DNA of 23,978 nucleotides, from contig CAYSJU010000029.1 in NCBI GenBank assembly GCA_964431495.1, forward strand, positions 1 through 23,978, written 5' to 3'. The position numbers and the translations under genes were made by a program. This document shows positions 8,801-13,245 of this stretch, in pieces (position 1 is the first letter of the stretch; each line of letters starts with the position of its first letter). Under the pieces are notes generated by a model. The model was given only the letters and a program-made list of their open reading frames with translations, was not told the DNA's origin and ran no database searches. This stretch comes from CAYSJU01 sp964431495 (lineage in GTDB: Bacteria; Omnitrophota; Gorgyraeia; Tantalellales; Tantalellaceae).

Positions 8801-10816
8801 AAAAGTAAGGAGATCTTTTCCAGCGAGCGTGACAAAGACGTTGCCGTCCGTCATTATGGCTTTCTTCTTGTACCTGAGGACACTAATGCTGTCCAGAAAA
8901 GCCTTGAACTCATCCGGTGATACAGGCTCAAATCCCATAGCCTCCGCCGGTATTCCAGCATACGCTGTCCTGTATGCCTGTTCCCAGAGTAATTTGGTGG
9001 ATTCGACATCCCCACCTTCGATCGCCTGGGCTCCGAGCGCGTAAAAAACCGCCGGTTTGATCTTGTTCAGGTCGCCTTCATATTCGTCAAAATACGCCGC
9101 TACTGCCAGCTGATACCTTCCTGTCTCAAGTATCTTCTCGTACGGCTTCTTTTTATTAGTAAGGATAGCTACATACGGCCTCTCTTTTTCATTCTCGAAT
9201 TTCGGGACAACCACAAGGTATGACAGGCCTTTTTGCTCCATAAGGCTGGTCAGCCCTTCGGTATGATATCCGCCGGTGATAAGAGCCGCGACGTGTTTTC
9301 CTTCTTTACGCATGTTCGCGATCGTATTTGCGATCATCGCGTTATTTCTTGCCTCGGCGTCGCGATAGAACTTCATGGCGCCGACTATACCGCTTACTAT
9401 GCCGGAAAGGTCGTACTCTCCCGTAATTGCCACATTATACTTCCCGCATTTTTCTCTTATAGACCTTGAATACCTCTCCGCGGTGAAGTCTTTGTGGTTG
9501 TTCTCAACGTACGCGAACTCTCTGTTGTTAAGTTCAATGGCGTACAGTTGTTTTAACAGCCGCGCCATTTTTGTCATCTTGCAAAGTTCTCTCTCGTCAT
9601 CGCTGCGGTACAACTTTTCCCGGATACTGTCTTCCAGTCCTTCCATTCCCCTGTACAGCTTGAATATTTCAACTGATTCGTATATTGTCACATATCTTGT
9701 AAAGTTTATGAGGTTCTCATATCCATCGGCGGGGATACCCTTGCTTTCGGCAAGGCCTACAAGATACCTGTGAAAATCCCCCTGGGACACCTTGTTCTGC
9801 TTAAAGGCAAGAGACTTGAGCACCAGGCTTTCCAGTTCAGGCTTGTCCACCTTTCTGCTTAATTCATCGATGAGGCTGCGTCTTTCAGTATTGGCCTTTC
9901 CGAAATCTATGCCCTCTTCCAGCTCCATCGATTCCAGCAGTTTTGTGATCTCAGTATATCCTGAAATGTCTATATTGTATTTTTTTGTAAAATCGCTTAT
10001 GCTTTTCCAGTGGTCAGAAAAGCTTAGACTCCCTTCCCTGTGAAGGACGGAGTTGTCATTCAGGACCTTAAGGTCCTTTGAGAAGATCTTTTCGCCAAGG
10101 GCGTTTAACTGTTCCAGCAGGCTAGAGAGATCTCCTGTCTGTTTCGCGCGTTCCTTTGCGACCGCCCGGAAACTTTCGATGTTCTCCCGGTATATCTCGT
10201 CATCTTCTATACCGTAGAGCTGTATATCTTCCCGGTCGGAAGTGATGGTAAAAAACTCACCGGCGCTCATCCGGCCTTCTCTCATCAGGAACGAAGCCGT
10301 GTCCTCTCTTATCTTTTTATCCGGAAACGTCTTCAGCAATGAGGTATCGATATATCCGGCAGAACCTTCGAGGGCTATGAACTGCAGGTCATAATTGGTC
10401 ACAAGAGAGTCAAGTAGTTTGGCTATTGAATACTGCGCGGATAATGAGGCGTGAGCATCCTGAATGTGAACGATTACTTCGTCCCCGCCGTTCTTTTTAA
10501 CGCTTTGGGTGTCTGCGATATCGTATGGTATTTCAAACTCGCTTTTTTGAAGATCCTGCGGCTGGTTGATCTCCATTGGTTTGGCATACGCCCATACAGG
10601 CTTTCCTTCCTGTGACCAGCCTAGCTGCTGGTGAAGAAATATAAGTGACAGAGTGAGGCTTACGCACTTAATAAAAAAGGCATGACGCCTCGTCCAGGTA
10701 ACCAGGCCACTCATGTCATCGTCTGAAACGTCCTTCTTGGAAAAGAATTCAGGTTTGTCCATAAACTTATCTTTTTGTTTTTTTATATTACTGGTTTCAG
10801 TATTGTGATCCCGCAT
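1..10816 (-). CDS. Giant membrane protein with TraB/ChaN-like and SecA-like ATPase domains and a 65-aa repeat array (3' partial)
   Basis: One frame stays open from the ATG at 10816 to base 1, at least 3605 codons; no stop is seen, so the gene is truncated by the window. The start follows AGGAGGG with 4 nt spacing. Layout by residue: signal anchor about 46-62 after two Arg; TraB/ChaN-like domain about 100-560; charged helical/coiled-coil region about 560-1040; three or four hydrophobic segments about 1045-1170; divergent SecA-like ATPase about 1275-1900; polytopic membrane block of roughly eight to ten segments about 2050-2400; acidic, Pro/Val-rich linker about 2440-2620; then tandem 65-residue repeats to the edge. 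The SecA assignment rests on several motifs in correct order. The protein probably sits in the inner membrane with the ATPase cytoplasmic, but topology is inferred. This is not housekeeping SecA: it is far too long, membrane-embedded and divergent. Substrate and function are unknown. An unsized 100-N gap interrupts the repeats at 1286-1385, in frame on both sides. Confidence 0.9.
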   Translation of the reverse strand, partial: MRDHNTETSNIKKQKDKFMDKPEFFSKKDVSDDDMSGLVTWTRRHAFFIKCVSLTLSLIFLHQQLGWSQEGKPVWAYAKPMEINQPQDLQKSEFEIPYDIADTQSVKKNGGDEVIVHIQDAHASLSAQYSIAKLLDSLVTNYDLQFIALEGSAGYIDTSLLKTFPDKKIREDTASFLMREGRMSAGEFFTITSDREDIQLYGIEDDEIYRENIESFRAVAKERAKQTGDLSSLLEQLNALGEKIFSKDLKVLNDNSVLHREGSLSFSDHWKSISDFTKKYNIDISGYTEITKLLESMELEEGIDFGKANTERRSLIDELSRKVDKPELESLVLKSLAFKQNKVSQGDFHRYLVGLAESKGIPADGYENLINFTRYVTIYESVEIFKLYRGMEGLEDSIREKLYRSDDERELCKMTKMARLLKQLYAIELNNREFAYVENNHKDFTAERYSRSIREKCGKYNVAITGEYDLSGIVSGIVGAMKFYRDAEARNNAMIANTIANMRKEGKHVAALITGGYHTEGLTSLMEQKGLSYLVVVPKFENEKERPYVAILTNKKKPYEKILETGRYQLAVAAYFDEYEGDLNKIKPAVFYALGAQAIEGGDVESTKLLWEQAYRTAYAGIPAEAMGFEPVSPDEFKAFLDSISVLRYKKKAIMTDGNVFVTLAGKDLLTFDPASKSERDAFLSIQASKALKEEAEDTEKFAAALTALKQEVAEIKDLKDELKVITTQLGSSIAREAAKEELEGLAEKLAPEGERAALVVEALDGAELNTENVREVLRNLGREQRVRLSQNWQKDKGLAAEVDSFIVAVQEQQKLDGINLLLGTIGHIVNNRFVAFAFFDMIFNYARDDSEKEAKYRGTIKRSISYILEFNQTLDGIVREGRIKRTEFSTIDLETSLEEGKVIAGASHELLKHIWDKEHALMERVLDVVEAMSKLAIDEIEGFCGHLASCYDTYTEELEVLRGDRESSAEQKIEKFDAIVAKFYEDSQIEGESAQEILAKAEKVEEAKEPEEPKEPGKGVTIETRWLGRILSKVVKLPKALYENVIVPVIEVAYPMLGLTVLSAVQGKGISGITGLNLASWPVLITLAVVGIVFIARHPKALSTLATLIPGRGPPEDMKKKLTIPAVISGLRIVFAFAAGILAPHTPVNPLFIFAVLDISSHMILNTLAPRLGLEKGKAKIVEIPVAIEERDEEAALEVIETKPDGSYLASKEFYPNTNQPGLVESYTRKGKLLITYIYDIKGDLVGEIDVDGTVYNYTRTELDFLKATPYEVYRPGQISALRKLKNGILAELGTGRGKTVPLAGAALARWQEMEQRSVIFTHSDPLTEQAMNGDEKAPGMGVVLSNCGAATGFILPDSKGGEIGYIFENGDKREASIDEVYDKCAIVYAKWERVVHRHMRETVGTLPKALKNFERYGLFDEADLILIFSSATPCIISGKKMDDWKGRLQVRTAIKRSAYIQDIFNNSDLYYTRDEAKEVFLTTRGQGMVNKALRAMASKRPKLAEVLEAHGNTFVIDALKAHLFYKEDVQYFARRDKSGRIIGIYVRDEATGAQKVGMSFGEGIQQAVEINAGVVAKYVTPETYTLMSETIVQFLNSDLIIDFAGASGTLAKDRMASMYTGKTVEAVAGLPPTLKKEGHRGFATEERKRRAALASAVKRFRAGQPVFIKVQSEVETVALKNFFEANLPKDVKDGIIMNIADGKKPEAFESAIKQAGYANVWTIATNVAHRGVNINVQGCRLDEDGSEGEMVPDDESGLAPGLHVMSYYMDEDEDFEIQTMGRGDRGINAGSWEGLFCFDELLFQNYPALLAHHKILLEQAVRGNDKEAIEELIHQIRSLVVSAKNRNDERRREYEDEVFAYQQKFLRLFAITRLAKGVPAGPRGLVSIRQLMPFIMVLRSIGVYNAIKTNLPKVKEFLKNAGMYGKEVEKLKLSPDEDLAYVINCLRLIVKTKIEKELLKFQTEQQATRKRLSYLASLARLGVRGAFIQFDQELANAIRLSRNFRAKEQDVNKLVQSVIAQSLAGAVSQVKAVESPAKAKREALFSKLKIIGAIVLVVGISALTVIYGLGPITSNAFQPAMGFLKAQSVLAGIIGAGLLIPTVYLHQMYSKKIGQLDRSTTNFMRFTAGIGKGSFLKGAAKWAGMMALHLLAGPGMYVGAGMLLTSIVFPVITLAAIPIPVIPIALSSIYLAFLARLVLIRIFQSQFHKVEDVRPTPFRRGVQAFARTLVVAIGALFTIQISGGSPLVTGISLLALLGTTLLSVAASIKEDRKEGYAKVAKPVYLGILAGVVAIVGIIAVATSAAPLIVPMIKIAVAGLGVGIITMQIIHARTQAKDAAADGQSYWRTFVESFIPNSRNLIMRGVAIWAIFVLFKSGIISLAILVAGGVAITLLLHRYGVNMEKIIGRPVSEEFSQAMGGMIMLSAGASPMVAFPQAIDKLDEQLDGIKEERMQEVMKQYMPSGADNPELTRVFQELMLPALEDVQLPAEKAIEEYEERRGFKELGRNIESVFSAIMDGEGIPAVQPEADEAAGMAVTEVPVEPSAVIPEMPELAVELPVDTQVVSIDQIDTTPVVAQISVTKVPQPDTGMTVPEISISKEAFVMSPAGEVTAPTEDELFNEMMGFSNISSFLMGSQIAGDEDKFRDFVEHWMFKDNGIWYVRHRGDPNAPALTLPEYNEALGKVMVKPNISQAILAAETQIQKAALYNNIGFTAARMYKVGNTWYVRATDDPSASALTLDEFDEAFGVLSSQSNIKAALDAAVTGIAARALYNGINFVAGRMYKEGNAWYVRAVDDPNAPALTIEQFNEAFGVLITQNNIILALANATTDAAVTALYNGVYFAASRMYKQGNNWYVRVTDNPNALALTIEQFDEAFGKLTSQANIKAALDAAVSDAAVAAVYNGVYFAAGRMYKKDNKWYVRATDNPNVPALTIEDFDTAFGLLIAQPNIGNALANATTEAAVDSVYNGVYFTAGRMYKAGNTWYVRATDNPNAPALTIEDFDEAFGSLMLLPNIGNALANATSGPAVKALYNGVYFAAGRMYKGADNKWYVRAMDVPGATALTIEDFDTAFGLLMSQQNISAALANATTAAAVTALYNGVYFAASRMYKQGNTWYVRAADDPNAPALTLEDFDTAFGLLXXXXXXXXXXXXXXXXXXXXXXXXXXXXXXXXXXFDTAFGLLMSQPNISAALANATAETAPALYNGVYFAAGRMYKSGNTWYVRAADDPNAAPLTIADFDTAFGLLMSQQNISAALVDAITAAEVTALYNGVYFTAGMMFKEGNNWYVRAAKDPNAPALTLQQFDEAFGELVSQTNIKAALDAAITDAAVTALYNGVYFVASRMYKQGNTWYVRAADDPNAPALTVEQFDEAFGELVNQTNIKAALDAALTDAAVTALYNGVFFAAARMYKEGDTWYVRAVDDPNAPALTLDQFDEAFGILMGLTNIKAALESATTAAEVNAVYNLVYFVATRMFKPGDTWYVRAMEDPDASPLTPEEFDEAFGILMSQTNIKTALEEAGTEAELTAVYNGVFFAAARMYKGTDGKWYVRAVDDPDAPALTVEDFDEAFGELVNAPNIKAALDAADTDAKVTALYNSIYFVA
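1286..1385. other. Assembly gap (100 N) inside the repeat array
   Basis: Exactly 100 N, the usual placeholder for a gap of unknown size. The 26 bases before it (1260-1285) and the 26 after it (1386-1411) are identical, so the two contig ends overlap within one repeat unit. Fusing them on that overlap gives a 192-bp unit that keeps the frame. The alternative is that one or more complete repeat units are missing. Confidence 0.97.
3600..4690 (-). other. Polytopic membrane block of the giant (residues about 2040-2405)
   Basis: Translation here gives successive hydrophobic stretches, for example IIGAIVLVVGISALTVIYGL, AQSVLAGIIGAGLLIPTVYL, TSIVFPVITLAAIPIPVIPI, YLGILAGVVAIVGIIAVATS and VAIWAIFVLFKSGIISLAIL, separated by short basic loops. 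I estimate eight to ten transmembrane helices. I do not recognise a transporter family. Its place directly after the SecA-like motor and before the repeat array suggests an anchor or a channel-like part, which is inference. Confidence 0.7.
5117..6994 (-). other. Divergent SecA-like ATPase domain within the giant (residues about 1275-1900)
   Basis: SecA signatures occur in order. Walker A is GTGRGKT (1295-1301; SecA usually TGEGKT). Walker B is FDEADLILI with the DEAD at 1422-1425, followed by an ATPCIISG stretch equivalent to SecA's RTPLIISG. A preprotein-crosslinking-like segment has DEATG-x5-SFGEGIQQAVE near 1548-1568, matching SecA's DE-x-TGR...GLHQA-x-E. ASGTLA near 1609 replaces MTGTA. 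NBD2 contains GQPVFIKVQS and WTIATNVAHRGVN (about 1723), where SecA has TIATNMAGRGTDI. Motif VI is GLHVM...QTMGRGDRG (about 1779-1787), matching SecA's GLHVIGTERHE...QLRGRAGRQG. Nucleotide-binding residues are largely kept, so ATPase activity is plausible. The motor is shorter than full SecA, and I saw no C-terminal zinc-binding tail. Membrane segments flank it on both sides, unlike soluble SecA. Confidence 0.82.
9137..10519 (-). other. TraB/ChaN-like N-terminal domain of the giant (residues about 100-560)
   Basis: Just after the signal anchor the protein reads VHIQDAH (residues 116-122), then an ALEG motif near 148-151 followed by a D-x-SLL...FPD stretch. Much later come an RN-x-x-M helix near 485 and ITGGYHTEGLTSL around 513-525, followed by SYLVVVPK. 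The order (early DxH, hydrophobic strand ending in EG, a late RNxxM helix, a terminal GGxH-x-xGL loop) matches the layout of the TraB/Tiki/ChaN/EreA superfamily, whose members are proposed metal-binding hydrolases. A large helical insertion separates the two halves. I infer the fold from motif order only; catalytic activity is not established. Position after a signal anchor suggests it lies outside the cytoplasm. Confidence 0.5.
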
Positions 10817-10820
10817 TTAA

Positions 10821-10827
10821 CCCTCCT
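10821..10827 (-). promoter_or_regulatory. Ribosome binding site of the SecA-like giant
   Basis: On the - strand AGGAGGG is followed by TTAA and the ATG at 10816. This near-perfect Shine-Dalgarno sequence fixes the start and contrasts with the weak sites of the other genes in the window. Confidence 0.85.
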
Positions 10828-10868
10828 GATATATTTGTTCTACCTTTTTTTACAATTAACCTGAGATT

Positions 10869-10896
10869 ATTCTACCATATTTTCAGTATTAGTCAA
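10869..10896 (-). promoter_or_regulatory. Sigma70-type extended -10 promoter of the SecA-like giant
   Basis: On the - strand the -35 TTGACT (10896-10891) and the -10 TAGAAT (10874-10869) are separated by 16 bp, each a 5/6 match to consensus. A TGG immediately before the -10 makes it an extended -10. Transcription would start near 10862, giving a leader of about 45 nt. It shows that this giant need not depend on read-through from ispH. Confidence 0.65.
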
Positions 10897-11265
10897 CAAG
10901 AATACACCTTACTATTTTATAGCTTAACATCGATGTCAAAATTCGCTCTTTTTAGGGATATTCGCTTTAAAATTGGTACTTCTCTATCGGACGATGGGCA
11001 GGATTCCCAAATTCCCTTATTGTTAGTCTTATACTCGTGCTATTATAACTATTTATACAGCAAACATCAAGCTTTTATTTAAAAATAAAGCTAACTTTTT
11101 AAGTTAAGATATAGTGCGTTTACTTGAATGATTTGCTATGCAAACAATTTAAACGACTTACACAAAATTAGTCCATTATGAACCTATAAAAAACAAGGTT
11201 TTTTAGAGCTATACAGGTATTATTTCTGAATTGACTTGAGCGTGGGTGGAAGGATGTTCTTCCCT
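10897..11265. other. AT-rich intergenic region between ispH and the SecA-like giant
   Basis: With the promoter and leader this makes a 449-bp non-coding stretch, much longer than the other gaps in the window. No convincing gene, tRNA or riboswitch was seen. It contains AT-rich inverted repeats: 11070-11092 (AGCTTT ends, imperfect centre), 11092-11106 (TAACTT/AAGTTA around TTT) and 11187-11205. A second TTGACA (complement of 10934-10939) has no well-spaced -10. Confidence 0.6.
11187..11205. terminator. Possible weak, bidirectional terminator downstream of ispH
   Basis: A perfect 8-bp inverted repeat, taaaaaac / gtttttta around a 3-nt loop, lies about 60 nt past the ispH stop. The stem has only one G-C pair, and its T-run lies inside the stem, so it is a poor intrinsic terminator. 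A second small hairpin (ggaag/cttcc, 11248-11263) sits right after the stop but lacks a T-tract. Confidence 0.25.
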
Positions 11266-12099
11266 TTAATAGTGTTTAATGGTCTTGATGATCTCATCCA
11301 CTACCTCATCAGGTGTGGACGCTCCGGCCATTATCCCTACGGCTTTGGCATGTTTGAACCAGGAAGGTTTTAGGTCTTTCTTAGTATCTATCCAGTGGGT
11401 CTTTTTGTTTATTTTTTTTGATATCTGATAGAGCCTTTTTGTGTTCGCGCTCGTGGGTGAACCCACGATCAGCACTACGTCATTTTTCCTCGGCAGTGAC
11501 TCTATCTCCCTCTGTTTGATGACAGTGATCCGGCAGGTGGTGTTATAGAGCCTGACATCCGGCATTATCTTTTCCAGGCGTTTCATTATGGCGTTAATAT
11601 TAGCGAGGGACTGTGTCGATTGTGTTATCACTGCTGCTTTTTTTATGCGGGCAAGTTGTTTGACCGGTATCTTCTTCGGAGATTCTATTATTATGGGCTT
11701 CTTCCTGATCTGTCCGGCAATGCCCTTTACCTCGGTATGCCCCTTATCTCCGATGATTATTATCTTGTTGCTCTTCTCAAGCTTTCTTGCGATCTTATAG
11801 ATATCTTTGACTTTAGGGCACGTGGCATCCACTATCCTGTACCCGCATTCCCTTGCTCTTTCAAACGCCCTCTTTGGGGCCCCGTGCGCGCTTATTATTA
11901 ATGTATCGCCCTTTACGGGTCTTATCCTGTTTATCTTCTTTATTCCTTTTTGGGAAAGTTTACGCACAAGGAAACTGTTATGCACTATATCTCCCAGGAT
12001 GGATACCTGCTTTTTTTTATCAGCAAGGGCTGCGCTGATATCTATCGCCCGTCTCACTCCAAAACAAAACCCTGAACTTTTTGCTATGTTTATCTTCAT
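11266..12099 (-). CDS. ispH: 4-hydroxy-3-methylbut-2-enyl diphosphate reductase (IspH/LytB)
   Basis: A 277-residue protein matching IspH over its whole length. This iron-sulfur enzyme carries out the last step of the MEP pathway, reducing HMBPP to IPP and DMAPP in the cytoplasm. The three cluster ligands are C12 (in GFCFGVRRAI), C94 (DATCPKV) and C189 (NTTCR). Active-site positions are present: H40, H72 (SAHGAP), H121 and E123 in GHTEVKG, T162 in TQST, S217/N219 in SANT, and the C-terminal AGASTPD. The segment after C189 (RITVIKQRE) is more divergent than the common ATxxRQ. The start at 12099 lies 16 nt after the stop of the prenyl synthase gene with only a weak GGAC-type ribosome site, so translation is probably coupled. 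The product feeds the enzyme encoded immediately upstream. Confidence 0.97.
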   Translation of the reverse strand: MKINIAKSSGFCFGVRRAIDISAALADKKKQVSILGDIVHNSFLVRKLSQKGIKKINRIRPVKGDTLIISAHGAPKRAFERARECGYRIVDATCPKVKDIYKIARKLEKSNKIIIIGDKGHTEVKGIAGQIRKKPIIIESPKKIPVKQLARIKKAAVITQSTQSLANINAIMKRLEKIMPDVRLYNTTCRITVIKQREIESLPRKNDVVLIVGSPTSANTKRLYQISKKINKKTHWIDTKKDLKPSWFKHAKAVGIMAGASTPDEVVDEIIKTIKHY

Positions 12100-12115
12100 T
12101 TTTCTGTCCGGTCCG

Positions 12116-13198
12116 TTAGTTTTTGATCGTCCTTTCCAGCCTTTCGATCTTTGGCGTAAAGCCGTCTGTTATTCGGCGCAGGCGCTTCTTGAACTCTTTT
12201 TTCATCCTAAGGCTTTCTATTATATGACCGGCTTCTGCCAGAAGAGAGCGTGTCTGTTTAAGGCAGTACACAGGGGCTCCTGATCCCTCCACCAGTTTTT
12301 TCAATTTACTCAGATCAGCCCGTGTCTTGTTCCCTTTTTTAAAGATCCGGTTGAATTCCACTTTATCTTTCCGGCGCAGGTCTCCATATGCTTTCCAGAC
12401 AAGCAGTGTTTTCTTTGACTCGGCAAGATCTGACAGAACGGGTTTGCCTATTTCTCTGCTAGTCGAGAACATGTCAAGCAGGTCATCCAGTATCTGAAAA
12501 GCATGGCCGAAAACGGTCCCCAGCTCAGACAATTTATCCAATTCTTTCTTCCCGGCACCGGCCAGGATCGCGCCCATAAGCATCGGGGCCTCAAAAGTGT
12601 ATTTAGCGGTCTTCATGGTGTAATTCAAGAAAACGTCCCTTTTTCGGATCTCATCGATCCCTTTCGCCCCGTTGACAATGTCTATGAACTCACCGCCGCC
12701 GGTAAACACGGCAGCTTCGATGAACTTTCTCAAGGCCTTTTCCTTCCTGGACCGTTCTTCATCCATATCAAGCAATGTCTCGACAGCCAGAGCGAATATC
12801 ACGTCGCCGGCTACTATGCTGAGTCCGGAACCCATTATACTGTCGGGAGATACAGCCAGGCGGGCATTGAACGATCTGTGAAGCGTGGGTTTGCCCCGGC
12901 GTAGCCGGGACCTGTCAATGACATCATCATGGACAAGCAAAAAATCATGCAAAAGCTCAAGGGAAAGGGATGAACGGATAAGTCTTTTATGCGAGAACCT
13001 CTTCCTTTTTGTATAACCCTGGTAGCTCAAAAGGTATAAAATGGGCCGGATCCTCTTGCCTTTTCGCTCCAGAAAATCCTTTATCCCGTTGAAAAGAAGC
13101 TTCGATGTCTCGTGCAGCCTGTAGTTCTTCCTTATATCGGAAAGATATGATCTTATTTCCCTGTCTATGTCTTTCTTCAGATCCTTTAACATAAGCAT
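12116..13198 (-). CDS. Trans-isoprenyl diphosphate synthase (FPP/GGPP-synthase family)
   Basis: A 360-residue head-to-tail prenyltransferase that condenses IPP onto an allylic diphosphate. The first Asp-rich motif is DDVID (91-95) followed by RLRRGKPTLH. The second is DDLLD (238-242) in FQILDDLLD. GKRIRP (47-52), GD (131-132), the KT pair (196-197) and a Lys-rich DLAESKKTLL loop are also present. Phe at the fifth position before the first Asp-rich motif and the RRG-x-PT-x-H context resemble short-chain IdsA-type enzymes, suggesting C15-C20 products; chain length is inferred. A C-terminal basic helix extends past the core. The gene lies 47 nt after the exported giant and 16 nt before ispH, so the three may form one transcript. 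An alternative ATG at 13192 exists two codons in; neither start has a clear Shine-Dalgarno. Confidence 0.93.
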   Translation of the reverse strand: MLMLKDLKKDIDREIRSYLSDIRKNYRLHETSKLLFNGIKDFLERKGKRIRPILYLLSYQGYTKRKRFSHKRLIRSSLSLELLHDFLLVHDDVIDRSRLRRGKPTLHRSFNARLAVSPDSIMGSGLSIVAGDVIFALAVETLLDMDEERSRKEKALRKFIEAAVFTGGGEFIDIVNGAKGIDEIRKRDVFLNYTMKTAKYTFEAPMLMGAILAGAGKKELDKLSELGTVFGHAFQILDDLLDMFSTSREIGKPVLSDLAESKKTLLVWKAYGDLRRKDKVEFNRIFKKGNKTRADLSKLKKLVEGSGAPVYCLKQTRSLLAEAGHIIESLRMKKEFKKRLRRITDGFTPKIERLERTIKN

Positions 13199-13245
13199 AC
13201 TTTATCATAATGGCTGGCTGGTGTAAATACTTTACGGAGCCTGGA

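Noticed and set aside
8283..9044. A 253-codon open frame on the + strand
   Set aside because: It is antisense to the continuous, motif-rich giant frame, has a low-complexity Ser/Ala-rich translation and no ribosome site; it is a shadow. The same holds for the other + strand frames in 1-10816 and 13246-23883.
10934..10939. Second -35 box (TTGACA) upstream of the SecA-like giant
   Set aside because: The nearest -10-like sequences (TATAAA, TAAAAT) are only 12-14 bp away, a poor spacing compared with the promoter at 10869-10896.
11807..12283. A 158-codon + strand open frame across the ispH/prenyl synthase junction
   Set aside because: Both - strand genes here have full sets of conserved catalytic residues; the + frame spans two of them and shows no recognisable domain.
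12987..13208. A 73-codon - strand frame overlapping the start of the prenyl synthase
   Set aside because: It is a different frame of the same strand, covering the conserved GKRIRP region of the synthase; it has no features of its own.
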